Of a stretch of DNA of 5,107 nucleotides, positions 1 through 4,874 are shown one piece after another. The stretch's first letter is position 1. Each line of letters begins with the position of its first letter. The notes beneath the pieces are model-generated. The model saw only the letters and a list, made by a program, of their open reading frames with translations, made no database searches and was not told where the DNA came from. The translations under genes and the position numbers were made by a program. Source of the stretch: Patescibacteria group bacterium. Its GTDB lineage: Bacteria > Patescibacteriota > Patescibacteriia > 2-12-FULL-60-25. The stretch lies in NCBI GenBank assembly GCA_018061485.1, contig JAGOUA010000046.1:1-5107 (forward strand), read 5' to 3'.

Positions 1-94
1 TCAGAACGAACCTCGTCCATAGAACCAGTATCTCTCATCCACTCGTAATACGCACGCGCTCGACGGATTCTTTCAGACTCAGTACCCTATACCC
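1..94. other. Left-edge region without a secure gene
   Basis: No gene can be assigned with confidence. On the minus strand one frame is open from base 86 to the left edge, and its only standard start is an ATG at 36-38 (reading MRDTGSMDEVRS before the edge). The composition of that frame looks protein-like, so a divergent gene may begin here, but only 12 codons are visible. On the plus strand, frame 1 is open only from base 1 to a TAA at 46-48, which could be the tail of an upstream gene. A weak promoter-like pair for the plus-strand gene is TCGACG at 60-65 and TACCCT at 83-88 with 17 bases between. The ATG at 95 would then sit close to the expected transcription start. Confidence 0.3.
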
Positions 95-1540
95 ATGTCT
101 TGGCTATTCGAAAAAAAGCGTATTTCTTCAGAAAAAAACGGTATGGTTGAGGCAACACGCCTCTTTGGGCGATGGAGCGTCTGGAGTGGCGGCAACGGGC
201 AAGCTTCTTCGTATCTTCGTACCCTGTGGAAACACGCGCTTGCTCGGCATATCCCCGTCGATCTGCATCCAAAAAAGATTTTGATTCTGGGCTTGGGGCT
301 TGGCGATACGCTCCCTTTGTATAAAAAACGCTTTCCTGAAGCGCATGTCACGTTTGTTGAAGCTGATCCGGACATGGTCGCCCTCGCGAAAACCCTGATG
401 CCAAAAGGCTTTTTTGAGACTGTCGATATCCTGATCGGAACCGCCCTGGAGCAACTCACCAGCCTCACACAAACATTTGACCTTATTATCGTGGATATTT
501 TTGAAGGAAAGCGCGTCGCTCGCGATGTACTAGATCCTGCATTTTGGCCGCGTGTTCATGCACGACTCCATCGGCATGGCGCCGTGATCTATAACGCTTT
601 TCGCGAGCCAGAACACGCGCAACATATCCTCCCCCATCTTCACATTGTCGAGACATGGAAGTATGTCGCGAATCACGTGGTTCTCCTACGCCCAGCGACA
701 GCCGGCGTCGTCGGAGCGCCTCTCCCCACGGGCTACACACGCCTTTTTGCCACACCAGCGTTTCTTGAACGCGACCTTTCCGCGCGGCGAGGCATGAATA
801 TCGCCCGAGCGGGCGACATGGTCGGCATCGCGCGGAACATCGGTCCGATACGAACCGAGATCTATTTTGGTGACACCGAACCCATTCTCGAACCATCAGC
901 GCAGCATCGCCTGGTCTTTTGGCATCCAACTACACGAACACAAGCGCCCCCCGCATGGAAACGCATGCCGCTTCGCTCACATCGTCGAAAAACTGGGTTT
1001 CACCATCTCATAAACGATACTCCGTATTGGGAAAGCTGGTCTTCACAAGCTAAGCGCCAAAGGCAAGCGTGGCACAAACAAACCACCTACACCCTTGTCG
1101 AACCAACGCTCGAAGCCTTTGTCGAGGCGTATAAACAACAGCCAAAAGACGCCTGGCTCACCGCCGTATTCGTTGACTATATACACGGTTATCGTCGCGC
1201 TCATGGCGATCGCCTGCATTTTTACGCCGCGCAAAACTCCGAAGGAAAGCTCATTGCCGGCTTTGTCGCACTAGACATCCCTGAATCCAATCAATCCTTC
1301 CACGTGACGTCGTTCTTGTTGCCCGAAGCACGTAATACCCCCTGTGGCGTGGCCGTGGTTGATGCATGGTTTGCCGATAGCCAAAGAAAGGGCTTCTCCT
1401 TTTTGGACTTTGATAGCTTTTGGGATACGGGCGATAAGAAAAACTGGAAAGGTTTTACGGCTTTTAAAGCACAGTTTGGCGTCCATTTTATCCGCTACCC
1501 CCACCCGTTTGTGCGGTTTATCCCCAAGAACTCACGCTAA
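95..1540 (+). CDS. Fusion protein: spermidine-synthase-like methyltransferase domain plus FemAB/GNAT-like C-terminal region
   Basis: The protein has 481 residues. Residues about 25-200 form a class I SAM-binding Rossmann fold: the glycine-rich motif I ILILGLGLG is at 62-70, an acidic residue closes strand 2 (FVEAD, E89), and FDLIIVDIF at 128-136 is the motif-IV strand. The spacing and the run from FGRWSVWSGG onward resemble spermidine-synthase-like proteins, but GLGLG replaces the usual GGDGG. Aminopropyl transfer is therefore not implied, and methyl transfer to an unknown substrate is equally possible. Residues about 200-300 match nothing I recognise. Residues about 305-481 resemble the FemAB/GNAT acyltransferase fold: a basic helix (WSSQAKRQRQAWHK), then EPTLEAFVEAY, LIAGFVALD, FLDFDSFWD, and FKAQFGVHFIRYPHPF, like the FemAB-type FK.xFG ending. 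The start is the ATG at 95, and no Shine-Dalgarno is seen. It is the only confident plus-strand gene, and its last 9 bases overlap the convergent Nudix gene. The methyltransferase fold is fairly sure and the acyltransferase fold is probable. Confidence 0.75.
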   Translation: MSWLFEKKRISSEKNGMVEATRLFGRWSVWSGGNGQASSYLRTLWKHALARHIPVDLHPKKILILGLGLGDTLPLYKKRFPEAHVTFVEADPDMVALAKTLMPKGFFETVDILIGTALEQLTSLTQTFDLIIVDIFEGKRVARDVLDPAFWPRVHARLHRHGAVIYNAFREPEHAQHILPHLHIVETWKYVANHVVLLRPATAGVVGAPLPTGYTRLFATPAFLERDLSARRGMNIARAGDMVGIARNIGPIRTEIYFGDTEPILEPSAQHRLVFWHPTTRTQAPPAWKRMPLRSHRRKTGFHHLINDTPYWESWSSQAKRQRQAWHKQTTYTLVEPTLEAFVEAYKQQPKDAWLTAVFVDYIHGYRRAHGDRLHFYAAQNSEGKLIAGFVALDIPESNQSFHVTSFLLPEARNTPCGVAVVDAWFADSQRKGFSFLDFDSFWDTGDKKNWKGFTAFKAQFGVHFIRYPHPFVRFIPKNSR

Positions 1541-1993
1541 AGCCTCCGCTATCCACAGCTTGTCCCCATGTGTCGCAAGGACGCGGGGTAACTGGGAATG
1601 CAAGGGCGAAGGCAGTGTATCGCGTGTAAACCATTGCACCTGCTGAATCACGTCCGGCTCCCCCTCTCGCACCGTCGCAGGATCAATGCGCGCGCGAAAA
1701 TCCAGCGCGATCCAATGCGTCGCCACCCCATTTTGCACACGATGCACATCGCGATAGCCTAAAAATTCACACGCAAGCACCGTTGCGCCGTACTCTTCCG
1801 CGATTTCGCGCCGTACCGTTTGTTCTGCCGTTTCGCCAAACTCAAGCGCTCCCCCGCCGATATCCCACGTACCGCGCTCATCGCGCGCCTTTTCACTGCG
1901 CTTCGCCATGAGCACACGTCCTTGCCCATCATGACAAAAGAACACAATCGCTACGCCGATAGTGTCTACGCCTTTTTTGATGAGGGTTTGCAT
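1532..1993 (-). CDS. Nudix (MutT-family) hydrolase
   Basis: The protein has 153 residues from the ATG at 1991-1993. Nudix enzymes hydrolyse nucleoside diphosphates linked to another moiety, such as oxidised dNTPs or nucleotide sugars, and usually need Mg2+. The canonical box GX5EX7REUXEEXGU is complete at residues 48-70: GALEFGETAEQTVRREIAEEYGA, with catalytic glutamates E63, E66 and E67 intact. Before it lie VLMAKRSEKARDERGTWDIGGG, the common strand and loop of MutT-like proteins. An in-frame TTG at 2030-2032 would add 13 residues, but those overlap a -35-like element and do not resemble the family. The segment after the ATG (KKGVDTIGVAIVFF) is the usual first strand. Neither start has a Shine-Dalgarno. 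The gene lies 62 bases downstream of the dCMP-deaminase-like gene and is likely part of the same nucleotide-metabolism group. The exact substrate cannot be read from the sequence. Confidence 0.9.
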   Translation of the reverse strand: MQTLIKKGVDTIGVAIVFFCHDGQGRVLMAKRSEKARDERGTWDIGGGALEFGETAEQTVRREIAEEYGATVLACEFLGYRDVHRVQNGVATHWIALDFRARIDPATVREGEPDVIQQVQWFTRDTLPSPLHSQLPRVLATHGDKLWIAEALA

Positions 1994-2032
1994 ATCTGCA
2001 CACACGGTACCGAATCTACTAGGGAGAGGCAA
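1994..2032 (-). promoter_or_regulatory. Weak candidate promoter for the Nudix gene
   Basis: On the minus strand TTGCCT (2027-2032) is followed after 17 bases by TACCGT (2004-2009), and the ATG begins 10 bases later. The -35 matches four of six consensus bases and equals the -35 of the 3611-4249 gene. The -10 matches only three of six. It would give a leader of about four bases. The gene may instead be read through from the deaminase gene. Confidence 0.3.
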
Positions 2033-2055
2033 AGGTCGAGCCGCCCTATCCGTAT

Positions 2056-2544
2056 CTATCCACCAAACGCATACGAACGCGCGTTATACTCCTGCGTATC
2101 GTAGACGCACACGCCCGCTTCGTGCCAAAGCACAAATTCCGCGATACCAACATCAAGCGCCATTTTGCTACAGATCGTGCAGTAGGGTTCGCCTGCCCGC
2201 ATAGGCGCTCCCTCGCTATCCAGCCGAATAAAATACAGACGTGAACCAGCAAGCTTTGTTGGATGTGTGCGAAGCGCGTCCATAATGGCGCGTTGTTCGG
2301 CATGAACACAACAGGTTTTATCCGTCACTTTTGGATGATAGCTCGCTTTTTCGCGCGTGCATCTTCGCTCGCGTTCATCATTCTGCGGAGGCGTATTCCA
2401 TCCTTTGCCGATGATCTCTTCTCCGGCAAACACAATCACCGATCCGCATCTTGAACGTTCGCATGTGGCGTTACGCGCAAGATCTACGGCGTTTTGTATG
2501 TAGGCGAGCGCCTGCTTTTCGTCTTCGCCGGAGAGGATGGTCAT
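2056..2544 (-). CDS. Deoxycytidylate (dCMP) deaminase-like zinc enzyme
   Basis: The protein has 162 residues from the ATG at 2542-2544. dCMP deaminases convert dCMP to dUMP, the precursor for thymidylate, in the cytoplasm. The zinc signature is complete: CCVHAEQRAIMDA at residues 78-90 supplies H81 and the proton-shuttling E83, and PYCTICSKMALDVGI at 120-134 supplies C122 and C125. Extra cysteines (C28, C33, C62, C78, C79) occur at positions I associate with a subgroup common in Patescibacteria, together with its SxxGSVIV, GKGWNTPP, HPKVTDKTCC and EFVLWHEAGVCVYDTQEYN segments. The role of these cysteines is unknown to me. The reading frame stays open to 2628, but the added 28 residues do not look like the family. 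The start at 2544 fits better and lies 10 bases after a TATAGT element. A cytidine deaminase or a related nucleotide deaminase is the alternative. Confidence 0.88.
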   Translation of the reverse strand: MTILSGEDEKQALAYIQNAVDLARNATCERSRCGSVIVFAGEEIIGKGWNTPPQNDERERRCTREKASYHPKVTDKTCCVHAEQRAIMDALRTHPTKLAGSRLYFIRLDSEGAPMRAGEPYCTICSKMALDVGIAEFVLWHEAGVCVYDTQEYNARSYAFGG

Positions 2545-2694
2545 ATAGCATCCCACTATACATTTTCCACAAACGAAAAAATACCCTCGTTTTGCTGGTA
2601 TTTCATACGCGATAAGGAGCTCGTCCAAACCAGTCGATAAGCACTTCGTGCCTCTACCTCGATGCTATTCATGATGAGTACGCAAACGCATTTT
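2545..2694. other. Spacer between the mazG-like and deaminase genes
   Basis: This spacer of 150 bases holds no independent gene I can support. The deaminase frame remains open up to 2628, but the predicted residues look unlike coding sequence. A -10-like TATAGT lies on the minus strand at 2555-2560, 10 bases before the deaminase ATG. I see no convincing -35 at 16-19 bases from it. A short inverted repeat (GCAC, loop GAA, GTGC) has no T-run after it on either strand, so it is not a clear terminator. Confidence 0.4.
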
Positions 2695-3045
2695 TTATAT
2701 AGTCGGCACGAGAGTATCTTTCTGCTGCCGTCTACGAATTTTGTCGATTTTTGCTTCTAACGCTTGTTTAACATCAATATCAAGAGATTTCGCTAAGAGC
2801 AACGTGACGATCAAAACATCCGCCACCTCATGCGCAAGATTCTGTCTATCATACGCGACAAGCTTATCTGCACGTTGATCGCCATTTGAGGCCAAGACCT
2901 CGTTCGATAGCTCGCCGAGCTCCTCCATAAGCTTAATCATGCGCGCAAAGACAATTTCGTTCTTGGTCGAGACCGTGTGCCCAAACCGCTCGACAAGGTA
3001 TCGATCTTGTTCATTCACGAATCCAAGAAGCTCGTTAAAAGTCAT
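2695..3045 (-). CDS. MazG-like nucleoside triphosphate pyrophosphohydrolase
   Basis: The protein has 116 residues. MazG-like all-alpha NTP pyrophosphatases cut (d)NTPs to (d)NMP and pyrophosphate, often to remove non-canonical nucleotides. The metal-binding pattern EExxE followed by ExxD is present: E41, E42 and E45 in MEELGELSNEV, then E73 and D76 in HEVADVLIVTLLLAKSLDIDV. A helix rich in charged residues (ALEAKIDKIRRRQQKD) ends the domain. The length is that of a single-domain family member, not the two-domain E. coli MazG. The start is the ATG at 3043-3045, and its upstream bases show no Shine-Dalgarno. It lies 21 bases after the stop of the membrane-protein gene at 3067, which suggests cotranscription. 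The downstream neighbours, a deaminase and a Nudix hydrolase, support a shared role in nucleotide-pool control. Substrate preference is unknown. Confidence 0.87.
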   Translation of the reverse strand: MTFNELLGFVNEQDRYLVERFGHTVSTKNEIVFARMIKLMEELGELSNEVLASNGDQRADKLVAYDRQNLAHEVADVLIVTLLLAKSLDIDVKQALEAKIDKIRRRQQKDTLVPTI

Positions 3046-3066
3046 AAGAAGAGGACTGCATAACCA

Positions 3067-3546
3067 TCAAGCTTTTCGCAGTCGACGAGAGATGAACTCA
3101 GCCCCCATCAAAAACACAACACCCATCATCACTCGAAAAAGATAGGCCGCAAAGCCAAAGATGCCCATACCGATAGAAAGCGCGCGATCATCCGCAACAA
3201 AGCTATTCGCTTGCCACAGATAGATCATGACTCCTGCTTGCGATAGCGCGCTGCTTATTCCGTCGATAACCATCAAACTCCCAGCAACCGCAATACTTAA
3301 AGGGAGAATCTCCTTCGTAAGATCCTCTTTATAAAACGAGGCATAATGCCGCCACACAAGCCACAACCCTAACGTGAACAAGGCCACTACCGCGGCGAGA
3401 GTACCAAGTCCCCATACACTCGACGCGTATTCAGGGGCCCTACCCTCCAGGAACGAAAAAGCGATCGTCGGCGCCATCTGCAACGCGCGCATCACGCCAT
3501 ATATTCCAGCTATCGTGAGAGCAAAGCTCTGTAGGGGTTTAGACAT
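3067..3546 (-). CDS. Four-helix integral membrane protein of unknown function
   Basis: I do not recognise a family. The protein has 159 residues and shows four hydrophobic stretches: about 7-31, 43-66, 83-112 (the longest, broken by a DG pair at 95-96) and 124-150. A charged loop (RHYASFYKEDLTKE, 66-79) separates helices 2 and 3. The tail RRLRKA is basic, and the positive-inside rule would place it in the cytoplasm. No enzyme motif is visible. The start is the ATG at 3544-3546, eight bases after a -10-like TAGAGT and with no Shine-Dalgarno, so translation is probably leaderless or nearly so. It is probably the first gene of a unit with the mazG-like gene 21 bases downstream, though the functional link between the two is unclear. 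Confidence 0.8.
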   Translation of the reverse strand: MSKPLQSFALTIAGIYGVMRALQMAPTIAFSFLEGRAPEYASSVWGLGTLAAVVALFTLGLWLVWRHYASFYKEDLTKEILPLSIAVAGSLMVIDGISSALSQAGVMIYLWQANSFVADDRALSIGMGIFGFAAYLFRVMMGVVFLMGAEFISRRLRKA

Positions 3547-3554
3547 AGAGAACT

Positions 3555-3583
3555 ACTCTAAAAAATCTCTCAGGAACAAGCAA
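3555..3583 (-). promoter_or_regulatory. Candidate promoter for the membrane protein / mazG-like unit
   Basis: On the minus strand TTGCTT (3578-3583) and TAGAGT (3555-3560) are 17 bases apart, and the ATG of the membrane-protein gene follows eight bases later. The -35 matches three of six consensus bases and the -10 four of six. It sits inside the terminator of the preceding gene: the -35 falls in the hairpin loop and the -10 begins at the last T of the T-run. Confidence 0.4.
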
Positions 3584-3593
3584 ATGCCCTGAG
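3560..3593 (-). terminator. Intrinsic terminator after the anchored extracytoplasmic protein gene
   Basis: Read on the minus strand, CTCAGG (3588-3593) pairs with CCTGAG (3569-3574) around a 13-base loop. Three bases later comes a run of six T (3560-3565). It starts 17 bases after the TAG stop at 3611-3613 and so ends the transcript of that gene. The stem is short at six pairs, so efficiency may be moderate. Confidence 0.65.
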
Positions 3594-3610
3594 GGTAAAC
3601 AACAAAAACG

Positions 3611-4249
3611 CTACTTAAGAACAATGCTCTCTCCGATTCTTTCCACCGTTTCTTTGATCATGGGATACGCGTCAGCTTGCCATCGATTCATTCCTGTAAT
3701 CCGAAGACGCTGATCTGGAAACAGGATCGAGAGCGTAGAAAATACTCCTCCGTACGCCCCCACCTCACCCTCTACGGACGTTATAACCGCGTTTTTTCCA
3801 TTGATGATCGCCTTGCTGGTGCGAGCCTTCGTAAGATCATTCATCCAGTGACCAGCGGAGCTATCCTCGAGAAGGCATAGCTCTATCGGTTCAACATATC
3901 CTCCTGCAAACTCACTGAAAAAGATCTCTCGAGGACTCATGTAGACGCAGGGTATTTCGGTATCCGTTTTATCAAGCAAAAAGAACGAGGAAGGATACGA
4001 AAACGAGATATCGCCCCTCTTGGTGGAATGAGTCCGCCACTCCCCCTCCTGGCCCTCGACTGGACGCACGAGACCTTCTTCTGGTGGAAGATCTTCCCCT
4101 GGCACGATAGCTGTTGTGGATGTGGCAACAGAAATGCTCGTAGAGAGCTCTCGCCTCATAACAGAGCTCCTCCAAACACCAAATGCAAGTAATATACCTC
4201 CTACGAGACACAATCCCAAGAGGGTGCGTTGCCATTTTGCGTGGATCAT
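3611..4249 (-). CDS. N-terminally anchored extracytoplasmic protein, possibly PsbP/Mog1-like fold
   Basis: The protein has 212 residues from the ATG at 4247-4249. A basic start (MIHAKWQR) precedes one hydrophobic helix at about 9-26, with no lipobox and no convincing cleavage site, so it is probably a signal anchor with the bulk outside the membrane. A Ser/Thr/Pro/Glu-rich linker (about 36-70) leads to a globular domain from about residue 71. That domain begins WRTHSTKRGDISFSYPSSFFLL, followed by AIINGKNAVITS and a closing helix, a layout seen in PsbP/Mog1-like domains of secreted bacterial proteins; this is inference from pattern only. Cysteines at 101 and 125 could form a disulfide. The frame extends back to a TTG at 4304-4306 and an ATG at 4295-4297, but the internal ATG gives a clean signal anchor and follows a good promoter. 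No substrate or partner can be named. Confidence 0.75.
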   Translation of the reverse strand: MIHAKWQRTLLGLCLVGGILLAFGVWRSSVMRRELSTSISVATSTTAIVPGEDLPPEEGLVRPVEGQEGEWRTHSTKRGDISFSYPSSFFLLDKTDTEIPCVYMSPREIFFSEFAGGYVEPIELCLLEDSSAGHWMNDLTKARTSKAIINGKNAVITSVEGEVGAYGGVFSTLSILFPDQRLRITGMNRWQADAYPMIKETVERIGESIVLK

Positions 4250-4257
4250 ATGACGGC

Positions 4258-4287
4258 AGTATAGAGTATACTCATCGGTATAGGCAA
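4258..4287 (-). promoter_or_regulatory. Promoter of the anchored extracytoplasmic protein gene, with a 10-bp palindrome in the spacer
   Basis: On the minus strand TTGCCT (4282-4287) and TATACT (4258-4263) are separated by 18 bases, and the ATG follows eight bases after the -10. Transcription would begin at or just before the ATG. The spacer carries the perfect palindrome GAGTATACTC (4264-4273) directly against the -10, a position where a repressor could act. Operator function is only inferred. Confidence 0.6.
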
Positions 4288-4316
4288 TGAACGTCATCAA
4301 ACACAAAACCCCAAAA

Positions 4317-4580
4317 TCACTCGTTCAAGACGAGACTCTGCCTAATCCTGTGTATAAGCGGAACAGAGACTGAGCCGCTCTTTTTTACCGCGCTTTCACG
4401 TTGCCGTGCAGCGAATTCATGTACATAGGCCTCATAATAGACGAGCTTATACGGTCGATACGGGGCGGATGAACGCACCGCACCCGCATTGTGCTGAAGT
4501 AACCTTCGCTCAAGATCATTGGTTGATCCTTTGTAAAAATGCTCGGACGTTTCACTTTTAAGGATGTAGAGGTACCACAT
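4317..4580 (-). CDS. GIY-YIG nuclease-domain protein (YhbQ-like)
   Basis: The protein has 87 residues from the ATG at 4578-4580. It is a stand-alone GIY-YIG domain of the small YhbQ/UPF0213 type; such domains cut DNA in characterised relatives, but the role of the stand-alone forms is poorly known. The hallmark pair is YLY (3-5) and YKG (16-18) in WYLYILKSETSEHFYKGST. Then come DLERRLLQHN (22-31) with the conserved arginine and histidine, PYRPYKLVYYEAY (40-52), and RESAVKKSGS (61-70) with the putative catalytic glutamate E62. Length is normal for the family. A GTG two codons upstream is also in frame, but GGAG at 4585-4588 stands five bases before the ATG as a Shine-Dalgarno and supports the ATG. 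This is the only clear ribosome-binding site in the window. The gene could be chromosomal housekeeping or a drifting selfish unit; nothing here decides. Confidence 0.88.
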   Translation of the reverse strand: MWYLYILKSETSEHFYKGSTNDLERRLLQHNAGAVRSSAPYRPYKLVYYEAYVHEFAARQRESAVKKSGSVSVPLIHRIRQSLVLNE

Positions 4581-4596
4581 ACCCACTCCGTTCCAG

Positions 4597-4606
4597 AGAG
4601 CGCTCT
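4597..4606. repeat. 10-bp palindrome in the GIY-YIG gene leader
   Basis: AGAGCGCTCT is a perfect palindrome 16 bases upstream of the GIY-YIG start. It lies just downstream of a TTGACG (minus strand, 4610-4615) that resembles a -35, but no acceptable -10 follows at 16-18 bases. It could be an operator half or a small hairpin in the leader, and chance is also possible. Confidence 0.3.
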
Positions 4607-4621
4607 TCCCGTCAAGGCCTT

Positions 4622-4650
4622 AATACAAACACCCACCAAAAAGGTGGATG
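4622..4650 (-). terminator. Intrinsic terminator downstream of tRNA-Ser
   Basis: On the minus strand CATCCACC (4643-4650) pairs with GGTGGGTG (4630-4637) around a TTTTT loop, giving eight pairs with one G-T wobble. The T-rich tail TTTGTATT (4622-4629) follows. It lies 71 bases beyond the tRNA 3' end and 42 bases before the GIY-YIG start, so it most likely ends the tRNA transcript and leaves the GIY-YIG gene in need of its own promoter. Confidence 0.7.
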
Positions 4651-4691
4651 CTTGGGTGCCACTCGCAATCAACGCGGCTCAACCAATAAGT

Positions 4692-4728
4692 TGGCGGAGC
4701 CACGTCGCTCGCGAGCGACGTGGCGGAG
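4692..4728. repeat. 8-bp duplication of the tRNA-Ser 3' end
   Basis: TGGCGGAG occurs at 4692-4699 and again at 4721-4728. The second copy is the end of the tRNA: on the minus strand it reads CTCCGCCA, the last four acceptor bases, the discriminator G and CCA. The copies are 29 bases apart and the palindrome fills the interval. Such a duplicated tRNA end can be left by an integrase or by a small inserted element. Confidence 0.6.
4699..4724. repeat. Perfect 26-bp palindrome abutting the tRNA-Ser CCA
   Basis: The half-site GCCACGTCGCTCG (4699-4711) is followed at once by its exact reverse complement (4712-4724), with no spacer and no mismatch. On the minus strand the palindrome begins with the discriminator G and the encoded CCA of tRNA-Ser. 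There is no T-run next to it, so it is not a standard terminator. In RNA it could form a stem of about 11 pairs with a tight loop and might compete with the acceptor stem or guide 3' trimming. Confidence 0.8.
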
Positions 4729-4811
4729 AGGGAGGGGTTCGAACCCTCGATACCCTTGTGGGGTATACCAGATTTCGAGTCTGGCGCCTTCAACCACTCA
4801 GCCACCTCTCC
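4721..4811 (-). tRNA. tRNA-Ser (anticodon CGA), CCA encoded
   Basis: This 91-base class II tRNA folds fully. The acceptor arms GGAGAGG (4805-4811) and CCTCTCC (4725-4731) pair throughout, with discriminator G at 4724 and CCA at 4721-4723. The D arm contains GCTGAGTGGTTGAAGGC. The anticodon stem CCAGA/TCTGG encloses the loop CTCGAAA, giving anticodon CGA at 4775-4777, which reads UCG. The long variable arm TATACCC-CACA-AGGGTAT is the serine identity feature. The T arm is GAGGG-TTCGAAC-CCCTC. The 3' end merges into a palindrome. The gene has its own promoter and terminator. Confidence 0.96.
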
Positions 4812-4822
4812 TTGGGGGTCTG

Positions 4823-4838
4823 GAACGGCAAACCGTTC
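4823..4838 (-). other. Hairpin in the tRNA-Ser 5' leader
   Basis: On the minus strand GAACGG-TTTG-CCGTTC forms a six-pair stem with a four-base loop, between the promoter and the mature tRNA 5' end at 4811. It starts about six bases after the expected transcription start. It may protect the precursor or position it for RNase P. No T-run follows, so it is not a terminator. Confidence 0.45.
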
Positions 4839-4844
4839 GCGCGA

Positions 4845-4874
4845 ATAGTACCGTATTCTTGCGTTTTCGGTCAA
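4845..4874 (-). promoter_or_regulatory. tRNA-Ser promoter
   Basis: On the minus strand TTGACC (4869-4874, five of six consensus bases) and TACTAT (4845-4850, four of six) are separated by 18 bases. Transcription would start near 4838, about 27 bases before the mature tRNA. The -35 contains the TGA stop codon (4871-4873) of the upstream O-antigen-ligase-like gene. Confidence 0.7.

Noticed and set aside
79..929. Minus-strand open frames opposite the fusion gene, up to 147 codons
   Set aside because: They are antisense to a gene with clear methyltransferase motifs and show no domain of their own; their residues are rich in Arg, Cys and Ser as expected of shadow frames.
1820..2204. Plus-strand open frames opposite the Nudix and deaminase genes
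   Set aside because: They are antisense to complete Nudix and deaminase signatures and have no recognisable motif.
2545..2628. N-terminal extension of the deaminase
   Set aside because: The 28 added residues do not resemble the family's N-terminus, and the TATAGT element lies within this stretch; the ATG at 2544 is the better start.
2640..2660. Inverted repeat GCAC-GAA-GTGC as a terminator of the mazG-like gene
   Set aside because: The stem is only four pairs and no T-run follows on either strand.
4385..4672. Minus-strand open frame of 95 codons in another frame of the GIY-YIG gene
   Set aside because: It overlaps the GIY-YIG protein, whose motifs are complete, and begins across the tRNA terminator hairpin.
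4620..4874. Minus-strand open frame of 84 codons spanning the tRNA-Ser gene
   Set aside because: It is the conceptual translation of tRNA-Ser itself (the GEVAEWLKAPDSKSG-type peptide is a well-known artefact) and of the terminator behind it.
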